This document shows, in pieces, positions 36,719 to 46,288 of a stretch of 64,000 nt of DNA. The translations under genes were made by a program, and so were the position numbers. The notes beneath the pieces were generated by a model. The model was not told the DNA's origin. It saw nothing but the letters and a program-made list of their open reading frames with translations, and made no database searches. The DNA lies in the NCBI RefSeq assembly GCF_029850875.1, contig NZ_JAOVAM010000005.1, positions 1 to 64,000 on the forward strand. Direction: 5' to 3'. Each line of letters starts with the position of its first letter. The stretch's first letter is position 1. Source of the stretch: Rothia similimucilaginosa (GTDB taxonomy: Bacteria > Actinomycetota > Actinomycetes > Actinomycetales > Micrococcaceae).

Positions 36719-38812
36719 CTACACCGTAGCGGCCTCAGCCTCCGGGAAGTAGCAAGCATAACCGTGATCCTCACCCTCAACGTGGGTCAGCTCCGGCATC
36801 TCCTCCAGGCAACGACGCTTCTTGTCCTCAGGCAGCAGCTTGAAGACCGGGCAACGGCTCGAGAAGCCACAACCCTTAGGCGCGTTCACCGGAGTGGGCA
36901 GGTCGCCCTCAAGCATAATGCGGTGGCGCTTTGCCTCAACCTCGGGATCCGGAACCGGAATTGCCGAGAGCAGTGCACGGGTGTACGGGTGGATCGGGTT
37001 GTCGAACACCTGGTCGACGTCACCAATCTCAACAATACGACCCAGGTACATCACTGCAACGCGGTCGGATGCGTGGCGAATCACCGCGAGGTCGTGAGCA
37101 ACCATCAGGTAGCTCAGGCCCAGGTTTGCACGCAGCTCCTCCAGCAGGTTAATCACACCAGCCTGGACGGACACGTCCAGTGCGGACACCGGCTCATCCA
37201 GAACCACGAGCTTGGGGTTCACAGCAAGCGCACGAGCAATACCGATACGCTGACGCTGACCACCAGAGAACTGGTTCGGGAAGCGGTTCACGTGGTCAGG
37301 CTGCAGACCCACAATGTGCATCAGCTCGATGACGCGCTTCTTGATGTCTGCCTTGTTCATGCCCTGGTTTTCCAGCGGCTCAGCAAGCACCTCGTAAACG
37401 GTGAAGCGCGGATCCAGAGCACCGGTGGGGTCCTGGAACACCATCTGCTGGTTCTTACGCAGCTCAAGAATCTCACCTGCGGACTTGCCGTCCTTGGTGG
37501 AGGTTCCGTTAATCAGAATCTCACCGTCGGTGTTCTTGTTGAACTCCATGATTTCCAGCAGGGTGGTGGTCTTACCACAACCGGACTCACCCACGATGGA
37601 GAAGCACTCGCCCTCACGAATATCGAAGGACAGGCCGTTCACAGCCTTCACAGTGCCCACGCGGCGCTTAATCAGCGCACCCTTCATGAGCGGGAAGTGC
37701 TTCTTGACGTTGCGGACCTCCAGGACGGGGGCACGCTCCTCACGCGGAATACCGTCGTACTTCGATACCGGGGGTTCCGGAACCGGGTACAGCTCGTCTG
37801 CGGTCTTACCGACCAGCTCCTGAGAGATGGTGCAGGAGGAGTAGTGGCCCTCGCCAACGCCTTCCAGCAGCTGCAGATCGGGCTCGCCGTTGGAGTCCTG
37901 GCAGCACTGGCCACCGCTCTTAGCGATGGGGCAACGCGGGCGGAAGGAGCACGCGGTCACCGGGTTAATCAGGTTCGGAGGGGTACCCTCAATCGGAACC
38001 AGGGAGACCTTCTCGGAACGGTCCACACGCGGGACCGCACCCAGCAGACCGATGGTGTACGGGTGGGAGGGATGCTTGTACAGGTCTTCTGCCTTCGCAA
38101 TCTCCACCGGCTTACCGGCGTACATCACCAGAATGTCGTCAGCCATACCAGCCACAACACCGAGGTCGTGGGTAATCATGATGGTCGCTGCGCCGGTCTC
38201 TTCCTGAGCCTTCTGCATAACCTCCAACACCTGCGCCTGAATGGTCACATCCAGTGCGGTGGTGGGCTCATCGGCGATGAGCACGCGGGGGTCATTCGCA
38301 ATCGCCATAGCGATCATGATGCGCTGACGCATACCACCGGAGAACTCGTGCGGGAAGGAACGCAGGCGGTCAGCCGGCGAGGGAATACCCACCATACGCA
38401 TCAGTTCAATGGAACGGTCCTTGATAGCCTGCTTGCTCATGCCCTTGTTGTGAACCTTGAGCACCTCAGCGATCTGATCACCAATGGTGTACACGGGGGT
38501 CAGCGAGGACAGCGGATCCTGGAAGACCATGGAGATCTCCTTGCCGCGGTATGCGCACATTTCCTTATCGCTCAGACCCAGCAGCTCGGTGCCGTTGTAC
38601 ATAATCGAGCCGGTGATGTCAGCGGTAGTCGGGTGCAGGCCCATAATCGCCATGGAGGCAACGGACTTACCGGAACCGGACTCACCCACAATACCCAGGG
38701 TCTTACCGGGGTACAGGTCAAAGTTCACACCGCGAACAGCATGCACGATGCCATTCTCAGTGTTGAAGCGGACGTTAAGGTCCTTAACGCTCAGAACGGG
38801 AGAGGTACTCAT
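36719..38812 (-). CDS. Oligopeptide ABC transporter, fused ATP-binding protein (OppD-OppF)
   Basis: A 697-aa protein with two complete ATPases in one chain. The first has Walker A GESGSGKS near residue 43, signature FSGGMRQR and Walker B VLIADEPTTALD. The second has Walker A GESGCGKT near 410, signature FSGGQRQR and VVLDEPVSALD. Each half ends in the OppD/OppF cysteine-rich segment (CSFRPRCPIA and CGFSSRCPVF), which in this family can hold an Fe-S cluster or metal. In most bacteria these are two genes. Its ATG overlaps the oppC stop by one base. Confidence 0.95.
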   Translation of the reverse strand: MSTSPVLSVKDLNVRFNTENGIVHAVRGVNFDLYPGKTLGIVGESGSGKSVASMAIMGLHPTTADITGSIMYNGTELLGLSDKEMCAYRGKEISMVFQDPLSSLTPVYTIGDQIAEVLKVHNKGMSKQAIKDRSIELMRMVGIPSPADRLRSFPHEFSGGMRQRIMIAMAIANDPRVLIADEPTTALDVTIQAQVLEVMQKAQEETGAATIMITHDLGVVAGMADDILVMYAGKPVEIAKAEDLYKHPSHPYTIGLLGAVPRVDRSEKVSLVPIEGTPPNLINPVTACSFRPRCPIAKSGGQCCQDSNGEPDLQLLEGVGEGHYSSCTISQELVGKTADELYPVPEPPVSKYDGIPREERAPVLEVRNVKKHFPLMKGALIKRRVGTVKAVNGLSFDIREGECFSIVGESGCGKTTTLLEIMEFNKNTDGEILINGTSTKDGKSAGEILELRKNQQMVFQDPTGALDPRFTVYEVLAEPLENQGMNKADIKKRVIELMHIVGLQPDHVNRFPNQFSGGQRQRIGIARALAVNPKLVVLDEPVSALDVSVQAGVINLLEELRANLGLSYLMVAHDLAVIRHASDRVAVMYLGRIVEIGDVDQVFDNPIHPYTRALLSAIPVPDPEVEAKRHRIMLEGDLPTPVNAPKGCGFSSRCPVFKLLPEDKKRRCLEEMPELTHVEGEDHGYACYFPEAEAATV

Positions 38813-39813
38813 TAGTTCTTCGCCTCCTTTGCAGCGGCAGCAGGTGCCTCTGCCTTCTCGTTCTTCTTGGACTTCTTGATCTTACCGACAGACATGGAGG
38901 TCGGGTCGAATGCGTCACGCAGACCGTCGTTCATGAGGGCCAGCGGACCAACCAGCAGGAAGAAGAACAGAACCGGGAACCAGAACATGTGCGGCAGGGT
39001 GTTAATCTGCTGCGAAGCATCCGAAATCAGCGAACCCAGCGAGTAGTTGGGGTACTTAATACCGATGCCGATGAAGGAGTAGGCAACCTCAGAGAGCACA
39101 GCGCCCATGATGCCGCTGGTGAAGTTCAGAACCAGCAGGGAGCCAATGTTCGGAACCAGGTGGCGCATCACAATCTTGAAGGGGTGCACACCCATGTAGC
39201 GTGCAGCCTTCACGAAGTCGCGGTTGATGAGGGACTGCGCCATTGCACGAATAACACGGGCGCTACCCATCCAGCCGAAGGCAATCAGCACTGCAGAGAG
39301 CAGAACCCAGGTGGGGACGCTCTTCTGAATCTGCTTACCAACCTGACCGTTAATCAGAATTGCCAGAATCAGCAGCGAGGGAACCATGATCAGGGTCTCG
39401 AGGATGAACAGCATAATCTTGTCAATCCAGCCACCGAAGTACGCCATCACACAACCGTAAACTGCGGAGATGAACACAGTGGCCAAACCGACGACCACAC
39501 CAATCTGGAGAGAGGTCCAGACGGCCTCAGACATCATGGCGAACACGTCATTACCCGCGATGGTGGTACCGAACCAGTGCTCGGCCGAGGGGCCTTCACC
39601 CAGCGCCATGTAGTCAATGTCGTTGGGCTTGTACTTGGTCAGGTACTTACCGAACAGACCGAACAGACCCATGCCGATGAACACGCACAGACCGAAGACT
39701 GCAGCCTTGTTACGCAGGAAGCGGCGCAGAATAATAACGCTCTTGTTGATGACCTTGAAGTCACCGTTCTCCTGTACCACCGGTACGGAGGAAGTTGCAG
39801 TTACCTGACTCAT
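38812..39813 (-). CDS. oppC: Oligopeptide ABC transporter permease OppC
   Basis: 333-aa inner-membrane permease. The N-terminus has a cytoplasmic segment (RRFLRNKAAVFGL, the OppC_N type), then about five or six membrane segments. The EAA loop is in KAARYMGVHPFKIVMRHLVPN. The C-terminus is Lys/Ala/Glu-rich. It overlaps oppB by 4 bp (ATGA) and oppDF by 1 bp, so the three are co-translated. Confidence 0.95.
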   Translation of the reverse strand: MSQVTATSSVPVVQENGDFKVINKSVIILRRFLRNKAAVFGLCVFIGMGLFGLFGKYLTKYKPNDIDYMALGEGPSAEHWFGTTIAGNDVFAMMSEAVWTSLQIGVVVGLATVFISAVYGCVMAYFGGWIDKIMLFILETLIMVPSLLILAILINGQVGKQIQKSVPTWVLLSAVLIAFGWMGSARVIRAMAQSLINRDFVKAARYMGVHPFKIVMRHLVPNIGSLLVLNFTSGIMGAVLSEVAYSFIGIGIKYPNYSLGSLISDASQQINTLPHMFWFPVLFFFLLVGPLALMNDGLRDAFDPTSMSVGKIKKSKKNEKAEAPAAAAKEAKN

Positions 39814-40805
39814 GAGATCCTCACTCGGGGGTCGACGATGGTGGTAGCGATATCAGCGATAATCGCACCGACGGCGAACAGTGCAGAACCGTACGCGAGG
39901 GTCACGGTCGCAGCGTTCACGTCCTGCGCGGAAATGGAGTCAATCGACCACTTACCGATACCGGGCCATGCAAAGACGGTCTCGGCGAAGAATGCACCCG
40001 CAAAAATCATCGGAATCTGGTACGCGATGGACTGTGCCACGGGGATGAAGGAGACGCGCAGTGCGTGGCGAGTAATCGCCTGGTTACGGGTCAAGCCCTT
40101 AGCACGAGCGGTACGCACGAAGTCAGCGTTCACGTTATCGAGCAGGTACTGACGCTGTGCAATCTGGTAACCAGCCCAACCGAAGATGGTCATACAGAAG
40201 GTCGGCACGACGTAGTGCGCCGCCATATCCATGGTGATTTCCCAGAATCCGGTCAGACCCGGAGTCGAAATACCGGTCACATAGAAAATCTTCTCTCCAC
40301 CATTAGCAACGGCGATGTTGTTGATAGTGGTAGCGCCCTGCTGCACCACGAAGTAAGCAACGGGAGCGGGGATGATGTAGACCAGGTAGGAGTAACCGGT
40401 GATAACACGGTCAGAGAACTTGTACTGGCGAGCTGCCGAGTACACACCCAGGGCAATACCAATCACAATCGAGAGAATGGTAGCCACCAGCAGCAGGCGG
40501 GTAGAAACCCACACGCGCTGGCCAAATTCCTGGTTAATGTACGCGCCGTTGGGGCTACGGCCCCAATCGAACTTGGTGACCACATTGGTCAGCCACTGAA
40601 CGTAGCGGTCCCAGGGGTTCATTTCGGGATCGAGACCCAGGGACGCGAAGTTACGGTTCACCTGCTCGGGGCTAGGCTTCGGAACCTTTTCCTGCTCCAA
40701 GAGGGCAGGCTTCAGGGCAGTAACCGCAGCAAAGTAACCCATCGTGGTCGTAATAAAGACCATAACGAGGTACGTCAGCGATCGCTGGAGGATGTACCTA
40801 AACAT
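39810..40805 (-). CDS. oppB: Oligopeptide ABC transporter permease OppB
   Basis: 331-aa permease, the first gene of the operon. Landmarks are the N-terminal RSLTYLVMVFITTTMGYFA segment, a long outer loop after it, the EAA loop RTARAKGLTRNQAITRHALR, and ETVFAWPGIGKWSIDSI, typical of OppB/DppB. AAGGAGG lies 10-16 bp before the ATG. The 516-bp region upstream holds its promoter. Confidence 0.95.
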   Translation of the reverse strand: MFRYILQRSLTYLVMVFITTTMGYFAAVTALKPALLEQEKVPKPSPEQVNRNFASLGLDPEMNPWDRYVQWLTNVVTKFDWGRSPNGAYINQEFGQRVWVSTRLLLVATILSIVIGIALGVYSAARQYKFSDRVITGYSYLVYIIPAPVAYFVVQQGATTINNIAVANGGEKIFYVTGISTPGLTGFWEITMDMAAHYVVPTFCMTIFGWAGYQIAQRQYLLDNVNADFVRTARAKGLTRNQAITRHALRVSFIPVAQSIAYQIPMIFAGAFFAETVFAWPGIGKWSIDSISAQDVNAATVTLAYGSALFAVGAIIADIATTIVDPRVRIS

Positions 40806-41240
40806 GGGACGGTTCCCCTCCTTGTGTAGATGTCGGTATTAAGGCATGTGTGTCATGCTGTCCTAGCGCACTGCTTCGTGATGACTGTCACTAGGAGCAT
40901 AGTTACTTTATCTTATATAGCCTGTAACACTTCCACCAAACCCACATTGGGCACTTTCACCCCTTAGAACAGCCTGTATGCAAGCTAAAAGGGAGCTGGG
41001 TAAAAAAATGCCCCGGAATACCGGGGAAAAGGGGCGGATTAACAATTTTTACGAAAATTTTACATCCGAAACAATTAATCCCAGATAGGGACGTAATAAC
41101 CTTTTCGATAAGCGCTTTAACAGGGTAAAACACCACGTAAACCCACCATTTAGGGGACTAAACCAACACTTCAAACCCCTAAAGCAAGCACTAAGGCACA
41201 CCTCTTAAGCGCGCTATTTAAGGCAACTCAGCCAAAAACA
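40806..41240. other. AT-rich upstream region of oppB
   Basis: No credible gene. On the minus strand TATAAGAT near 40915 is a -10 candidate. Two dyads are visible: CCCCGGAATACCGGGG (about 41011-41026) and TTTAGGGG with CCCCTAAA (41149-41156 and 41176-41183), possibly operators or transcript-end structures. Confidence 0.4.
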
Positions 41241-41277
41241 GCGCCCCGGCACGAGCACACGACTCGCACCGGGGCGC
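41241..41277 (-). terminator. Terminator after the DHA2 exporter gene
   Basis: GCGCCCCGG pairs with CCGGGGCGC around an ACGAGC-rich loop that pairs further; TTTTTGG follows on the minus strand. Confidence 0.85.
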
Positions 41278-41321
41278 CGCTTATATAGGAAGGCAACGCC
41301 TCCGCGTCTAGTGCTAAGACC

Positions 41322-43049
41322 CTAGCTCTTAGCGTTAGGCTCCGAATCAGGCAAAGCCTCCGAACTCAACGACTCATCAATACGAGCACGAGCAGAGGCG
41401 TGCATGCTCTTCAGAGCCTCAGCATCCTTAGCCGCCATCTCCGGAGTAATCACCGGAATCGCACCGGTCGCCGCACGGGCAATATCAACAGCCGGCTCAG
41501 TCTCCAGGGTCGTCGCCAGCGCATCCTCACGAATGAAGAACAGAAGCAGCGTAGACACCAGGCCCAGCGGCACCAGGTACAGGAACAGCGGAATCAGCGC
41601 ATCGTTATACGCATTCACAATGATGCCGTGCACCGGCTCCGGCAAAGACGCCACCAGCTCAGGAGTCAGAGACGAAGACGCATGGCTACCCGAAGACTGC
41701 AGCGCCTGCTGCGGCATACGCTCAGAAATCAGCGAGGTCAGACGCGAGGTAAACAGACCACCCACCAGCGAGGCACCCACAGTAGCACCCACCTGACGGA
41801 AGAAGTTATTCGACGCCGTCGCGGTACCAACCACACTCACCGGGAACGCATTCTGAACAATCAGAGTCAAGAACTGCATAGACATACCCAGACCGGCACC
41901 CATCACCGCAAGGTATATACAGAACAGCCAGGTCGGAGTCTCAACAGTCACAGTCGACAGCAGGAACAGGCCCAACGCCACAACCGCGGTACCGGTCGTC
42001 ACGTAACTCTTATAGCGACCGGTCTTCGACACCACGCGGCCCGTCACAATCGACACCACCAGCATGACACCCATCATCGGGATCATCAGCAGACCGGCCA
42101 CCGTAGCGCTCACACCCAGCGCCATCTGCAGATAAGTCGGGATGTACTCCACCGCACCGAACATTGCCACGCCCAGCGCCAGTGAAGCGCCCAGAGTCAG
42201 CAGGAAGTTACGATTCTTGAACAGGTACATGGGCATGACCGGCTCAGCCGCACGGTTCTCCACCGGGATAAACACCAGCGCAGCAACCACAGAGAAGACC
42301 AGCAGACCAATAATCTGCGGTGAAATCCACTCGTACTGGTTGCCACCCCAAATCGTGGCAAGCACCAGCGCACTCGTACCCGCCATCAGAATCAGCGAAC
42401 CAAGGTAGTCGATACTGTGCTTCTCACGGTCACGGAACGGGCGGTGCGGTAGCAAGAAAATCACCGCAAGAATCGACAGAATAGCCAACGGCAGATTAAG
42501 CCAGAACGCCCAACGCCAACCCGGACCCTCAGTAATCCAGCCACCAATCAGCGGACCAGCCACCGACGAGAAAGCAAAAACGCCACCGATAATACCCATG
42601 TAGCGGCCGCGGTCGCGGGGAGGGATCACGTCAGCAATCACAGCCTGAGAAAGAATCATCAGACCGCCACCGCCCAGACCCTGCAGGGCACGAGCAAAAA
42701 TCAGCCAGTTCATGTCCTGAGCGAGCGCACCAACAATCGAACCCGCCATGAAAGCAACAATCGCAAAAATCAGGAAGGGCTTGCGTCCGAACTGGTCAGA
42801 AAGCTTGCCGTAGACCGGCATCGTAATCGTCGAAAGCAGGATGAAAATGGTAATCACCCAGCTCATGTGCTCCACGCCGTGAAGCTCACCAACGATCGTG
42901 GGCAGCGACGGCGCCAGAATCGTCTGGTTCAGCGAGGACATGAGCATCACAATGACCAGGCCCAGGAACATGGCGCGGATGCGGTTTTTACTTTCCTGCT
43001 TAGCCTCACCGGCTGGCGGCTGAGGTAGATTCTTTTCCTCTGTACTCAT
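41322..43049 (-). CDS. MFS drug exporter, DHA2 (14-segment, EmrB/QacA) family
   Basis: 575-aa proton-coupled exporter with about 14 membrane segments. MFS motif A is GKLSDQFGRKPFL near residue 82 and the antiporter motif C region is GGVFAFSSVAGPLIGGW. The N-terminus carries LNQTILAPSLPTIVGEL, typical of DHA2. The C-terminal tail of about 70 residues is hydrophilic. It lies downstream of a TetR gene on the same strand, so it is probably controlled by that regulator. Substrates cannot be predicted. Confidence 0.93.
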   Translation of the reverse strand: MSTEEKNLPQPPAGEAKQESKNRIRAMFLGLVIVMLMSSLNQTILAPSLPTIVGELHGVEHMSWVITIFILLSTITMPVYGKLSDQFGRKPFLIFAIVAFMAGSIVGALAQDMNWLIFARALQGLGGGGLMILSQAVIADVIPPRDRGRYMGIIGGVFAFSSVAGPLIGGWITEGPGWRWAFWLNLPLAILSILAVIFLLPHRPFRDREKHSIDYLGSLILMAGTSALVLATIWGGNQYEWISPQIIGLLVFSVVAALVFIPVENRAAEPVMPMYLFKNRNFLLTLGASLALGVAMFGAVEYIPTYLQMALGVSATVAGLLMIPMMGVMLVVSIVTGRVVSKTGRYKSYVTTGTAVVALGLFLLSTVTVETPTWLFCIYLAVMGAGLGMSMQFLTLIVQNAFPVSVVGTATASNNFFRQVGATVGASLVGGLFTSRLTSLISERMPQQALQSSGSHASSSLTPELVASLPEPVHGIIVNAYNDALIPLFLYLVPLGLVSTLLLFFIREDALATTLETEPAVDIARAATGAIPVITPEMAAKDAEALKSMHASARARIDESLSSEALPDSEPNAKS

Positions 43050-43093
43050 CGTTTAATCCTTAGTTACGTTCTATATATGTCTGTTGTGAGTAT

Positions 43094-43151
43094 CCGCCGG
43101 GCTCTGGATTCGGTTACCTCGATTCGGGGCCTCCGATTCGGTTTCCGGCGG
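43094..43151. repeat. Three 14-bp tandem repeats inside an inverted repeat, tetR-exporter gap
   Basis: GATTCGGTTACCTC, GATTCGGGGCCTCC and GATTCGGTTTCCGG run head to tail (43107-43148) and are enclosed by CCGCCGG and CCGGCGG. They lie in the 132-bp gap between the TetR stop and the exporter start and may be a repressor site array or a leader structure. Confidence 0.75.
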
Positions 43152-43181
43152 GCTTTTGTCATTTGTAGCAGTGAACCGCCG

Positions 43182-43853
43182 CTAGATTGCCGGTCGGTTC
43201 TGCTCAAAAAGCAGGAACTGGAAGGTCTTCACCGTCTGGCGGATATGGCGGGCGATATCCTCTTTGTCTTCCAGGTCGCGGGCAAACTCCAGCTGACGAA
43301 GCACCGCGGAGGCAAGCTGGACCTTTGCGCGCGATCGCTCGCGGAAGTGATCGGTCAGCGGGTCAGCCGGGTTTCGGCGCGGGAAGGGGCCGCGGCGACC
43401 AGCAGCATCAAAAGCCACCCAGTCGATGGTGTTCAGGTACTCGGTGAGCACCTGTTCGCACTTCATGTAGTGCATCTTCATTCGTTTCGCGGACTCGGGG
43501 AACTCCTGATAGGGAGCTCGAGGGTCCTTGCCCTTGGCGTAGTGGAAGCTCTGGAAAATGACCTCCCAGAGAAGGTGGGTTACACGAATGATCGTGTTGT
43601 CATCCTCGTGGGCACGGTCTGTTTCGAGGATTTCCTCGCTGACCACCGGTTCGCGCAGACCCAGGACGGCATCCTCTTTAGAGGGGAAGTAGTTGAAGAA
43701 GGTACGCGGGGAGACGCCCGCCTCCTGGGCGATTTCTTCAACGGTGGTTCCGCGCATCCCGTGTTCGCGGACGCGTTTGAGGGCTGCTTCATGGATTGCC
43801 GTCCAGGTTTGTTCGCGGCGGCGTTCGCGAAGGCTCTGTTCCTTTTTCTGCAT
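43182..43853 (-). CDS. TetR-family transcriptional regulator
   Basis: 223-aa repressor. The N-terminal helix-turn-helix is HEAALKRVREHGMRGTTVEEIAQEAGVSPRTFFNYFPSKEDAV (residues about 20-62, described piecewise: GTTVEEIAQEAG, then VSPRTFFNYFPSKE). The C-terminal ligand domain is not conserved enough to predict an inducer. ATG 43853 is preferred because the earlier in-frame start adds 22 residues lacking family features. It probably regulates the downstream DHA2 exporter. Confidence 0.9.
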   Translation of the reverse strand: MQKKEQSLRERRREQTWTAIHEAALKRVREHGMRGTTVEEIAQEAGVSPRTFFNYFPSKEDAVLGLREPVVSEEILETDRAHEDDNTIIRVTHLLWEVIFQSFHYAKGKDPRAPYQEFPESAKRMKMHYMKCEQVLTEYLNTIDWVAFDAAGRRGPFPRRNPADPLTDHFRERSRAKVQLASAVLRQLEFARDLEDKEDIARHIRQTVKTFQFLLFEQNRPAI

Positions 43854-43966
43854 AACTGCAATTATTTCATCACTGCACACAATGCTCAAGTGCATTTTTG
43901 GCGTTAAGGCCCACAGCATAGCCAGCTAAGCTCCAGCCCCACACAAAACATCGGCATAATAGAGGG

Positions 43967-45445
43967 ATGAACTTGTTTGCCCCCGCCTATCTCGATTTCC
44001 TGCCAGACTGGCTACGCCTCGCACTCGGCATCGCCGATATCCTCATCCGACTCGCAGCCCTCTGTTGGCTCCCCTACAACCGCAAACCCGTGGTTGCCCT
44101 GGGCTGGCTCATGGCCATCTTCTTCATCCCCTTCGTAGGGTTCATCGCATTCCTCGTCTTCGGCTCCTCGCGCCTGCCCGCCTACCGCCGCGCACGCCAA
44201 CACGCCATGAACGACTTGATCCGCGAAGTCAGCGAGAACAAGCCCTTCCTCACCCGCACCGACGACCTCTCCGACCCCGCAAAGGCAGCCAGCCAGCTCA
44301 ACTACACCCTGGGCTCACTCCCCCTGGTCGGCGGCAACCAATTCACCCTCCACACCGACAACCACGAGGCAATGGTCGCCATGGCGGAAGAAGTCGACCG
44401 CGCCACCAAATACGTGCACTTCGAGTTCTACATCACCGCCTACGACGAGGCGAGCGCAGTCCTCTGGGACGCCCTCTTCGCAGCCCACGAACGCGGTGTA
44501 CAGGTGCGCGTACTCCTCGACCACATCGGCTCCCGCAAATACCCGTCCTATAAGAAACTCGTGAAAATGCTCAACGACTCGGGTATGCAGTGGCGCCTCA
44601 TGCTGCCGCTCAAACCGTGGAAACTCAAGTGGCAGCGACCCGACCTGCGTAACCACCGCAAGGTCCTCGTCGTGGACGGACGCGTCGCGTTCTCCGGTTC
44701 GCAGAACGCTATTCACCGCTCCTACGACATGCCCGAAAACATTAAGAAGGGCTTGGAGTGGAAGGACCTGACCTTCTCCTGCACCGGCCCCATCGTTGAA
44801 GAGCTCAACGCCGTTTTCGTCTCCGACTGGTACTCCGAAACGAACCAGCTGATCCTGGCAGAAATTAACACCAATATCCCCTACTACAAGGATGGGATGC
44901 GCGCCCAGGTTGTGCCCTCCGGCCCCGGTTTTGAAACCGAAAACAACCTGCGCCTCATTAACTACCTGATCTACAACGCCGAGCGGCGTATTACCATCTG
45001 CTCGCCCTACTTCGTGCCCGAAGAGACCCTACTGCAGGCACTCACGAACGCCGCCTACTCCGGTATTGAAACCACCGTGATTGTGTGCGAGAAGGGCGAC
45101 CAGTTCCTGCCGAACATGGCGCAGCGTTCCTACTACGAGCAGCTGCTGCAGGCGGGTGTGCGTATTCTGCAGTACCCCAGCCCGACCGTGTTGCACTCCA
45201 AGTTCATGATGGTCGACGACGAAATTACGTTCATTGGCTCGTCCAATATGGACCCGCGTTCCTTCTCACTGAACATGGAAGTGTCAACGTTCATCATTGA
45301 CCGCGGCATGGTCGCGATGCTAGATGAAGTATGCGCCGAATACGAGCAGGTCTGCACCGAGCTGCTGTACACCCAGTGGGCGGAGCGCCCGCGCCGTATC
45401 AAGATGACGGAGAACCTCTGCCGACTGTGGTCATCGCTCCTCTAA
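43967..45445 (+). CDS. cls: Cardiolipin synthase (phospholipase D superfamily)
   Basis: 492-aa membrane enzyme that makes cardiolipin. Two N-terminal hydrophobic segments (the phospholipase D N-terminal domain, about residues 10-70) are followed by two catalytic HKD motifs: HRKVLVVDGRVAFSGSQN near residue 228 and HSKFMMVDDEITFIGSSN near 410. The length and the domain order match bacterial ClsA. GAGGG lies just before the ATG. It diverges from the TetR gene. Confidence 0.93.
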   Translation: MNLFAPAYLDFLPDWLRLALGIADILIRLAALCWLPYNRKPVVALGWLMAIFFIPFVGFIAFLVFGSSRLPAYRRARQHAMNDLIREVSENKPFLTRTDDLSDPAKAASQLNYTLGSLPLVGGNQFTLHTDNHEAMVAMAEEVDRATKYVHFEFYITAYDEASAVLWDALFAAHERGVQVRVLLDHIGSRKYPSYKKLVKMLNDSGMQWRLMLPLKPWKLKWQRPDLRNHRKVLVVDGRVAFSGSQNAIHRSYDMPENIKKGLEWKDLTFSCTGPIVEELNAVFVSDWYSETNQLILAEINTNIPYYKDGMRAQVVPSGPGFETENNLRLINYLIYNAERRITICSPYFVPEETLLQALTNAAYSGIETTVIVCEKGDQFLPNMAQRSYYEQLLQAGVRILQYPSPTVLHSKFMMVDDEITFIGSSNMDPRSFSLNMEVSTFIIDRGMVAMLDEVCAEYEQVCTELLYTQWAERPRRIKMTENLCRLWSSLL

Positions 45446-45508
45446 ACTATTTTTTACCCATTCGCAGGGTCTGAGTTTTCATCTCCGCACTCGCTAAAGG
45501 ACTATCAG

Positions 45509-46066
45509 TTGCCCCTTCTATTTCGTAAAGCACGGCGCAAATTCGCGGAACTCGATGCACACGATGTAGCCCAGCACATCTCCGCGTACACCTACGGTAA
45601 TTTCTTGGTGCTGGCGGCTCTGCTGAGCATCTACGACGCGAACGCTATCTTTGACGGCACCGCGATCCTTTACATTACGGGTACCGGTCTAACCACTTAC
45701 ATTGCCCACGTCATCTCAGAAATGCAGGAGTACCGGGTACTGCACGGCGGCACCCCGCCGCGAGAATTCGTCAAGCGCGCGCTGGGCAACGCAAGCCCCA
45801 TTCTGGGTACGACCGTGTACCCCGTGCTGTTGCTGATTCTGGCGGCAATCCTACCACCCGGCGCCACCTACGACATCATTTTTGACTGCACTATTCTCCT
45901 CTGTCTTGCGACCGTGGTGTGGCGTATTTTTAGCCTCAACTTCACGATTGCTCGCTACCGCGGTGAGCCACTCTGCTGGCGTACCTTCCGAAGCGCTGTG
46001 TGGCTCACCCTCGCGGTTATTGTTCTCGCGATTGTGAAGATTATGTTCACTCACGCTGGTAAATAA
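45509..46066 (+). CDS. Small integral membrane protein, unknown
   Basis: 185 aa with about four or five hydrophobic segments (YGNFLVLAALLSIYDAN, ILYITGTGLTTYIAHVI, VYPVLLLILAAIL, TILLCLATVVWRIF, VWLTLAVIVLAIVKI). It starts with TTG, 8 bp after AAAGGA. It lies 63 bp after cls on the same strand and may be co-transcribed. I recognise no family. Confidence 0.7.
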   Translation: MPLLFRKARRKFAELDAHDVAQHISAYTYGNFLVLAALLSIYDANAIFDGTAILYITGTGLTTYIAHVISEMQEYRVLHGGTPPREFVKRALGNASPILGTTVYPVLLLILAAILPPGATYDIIFDCTILLCLATVVWRIFSLNFTIARYRGEPLCWRTFRSAVWLTLAVIVLAIVKIMFTHAGK

Positions 46067-46070
46067 CCTC

Positions 46071-46115
46071 AAAGCTCCCCTGACACTCAGATTAACCGAG
46101 ATCAGGGGAGCTTTT
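46071..46115. terminator. Terminator after the cls unit
   Basis: AAAGCTCCCCTGA pairs with TCAGGGGAGCTTT over a short loop region (an inner CACTCAGATT part is unpaired) and is followed by TGTATG. Confidence 0.88.
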
Positions 46116-46288
46116 GTATGCACCATCGCAGGATGCGCCGGGCCACAAGCCAGAGCAGTGCTACACGCCAGCCGCGCACAAGCGCATGCAGAAAAGGCAA
46201 AGGGCAAAAAGAAACACGCGACACCTCCGACATCGCACACCTTCGTATGCGGCGAATGCATCGCGCGTTCATTTCTACCCTGAGTAGT

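Noticed and set aside
36527-38815. 762-codon open frame antisense to oppDF
   Set aside because: The oppDF strand has complete ATPase motifs; the opposite frame has none and starts in the terminator region.
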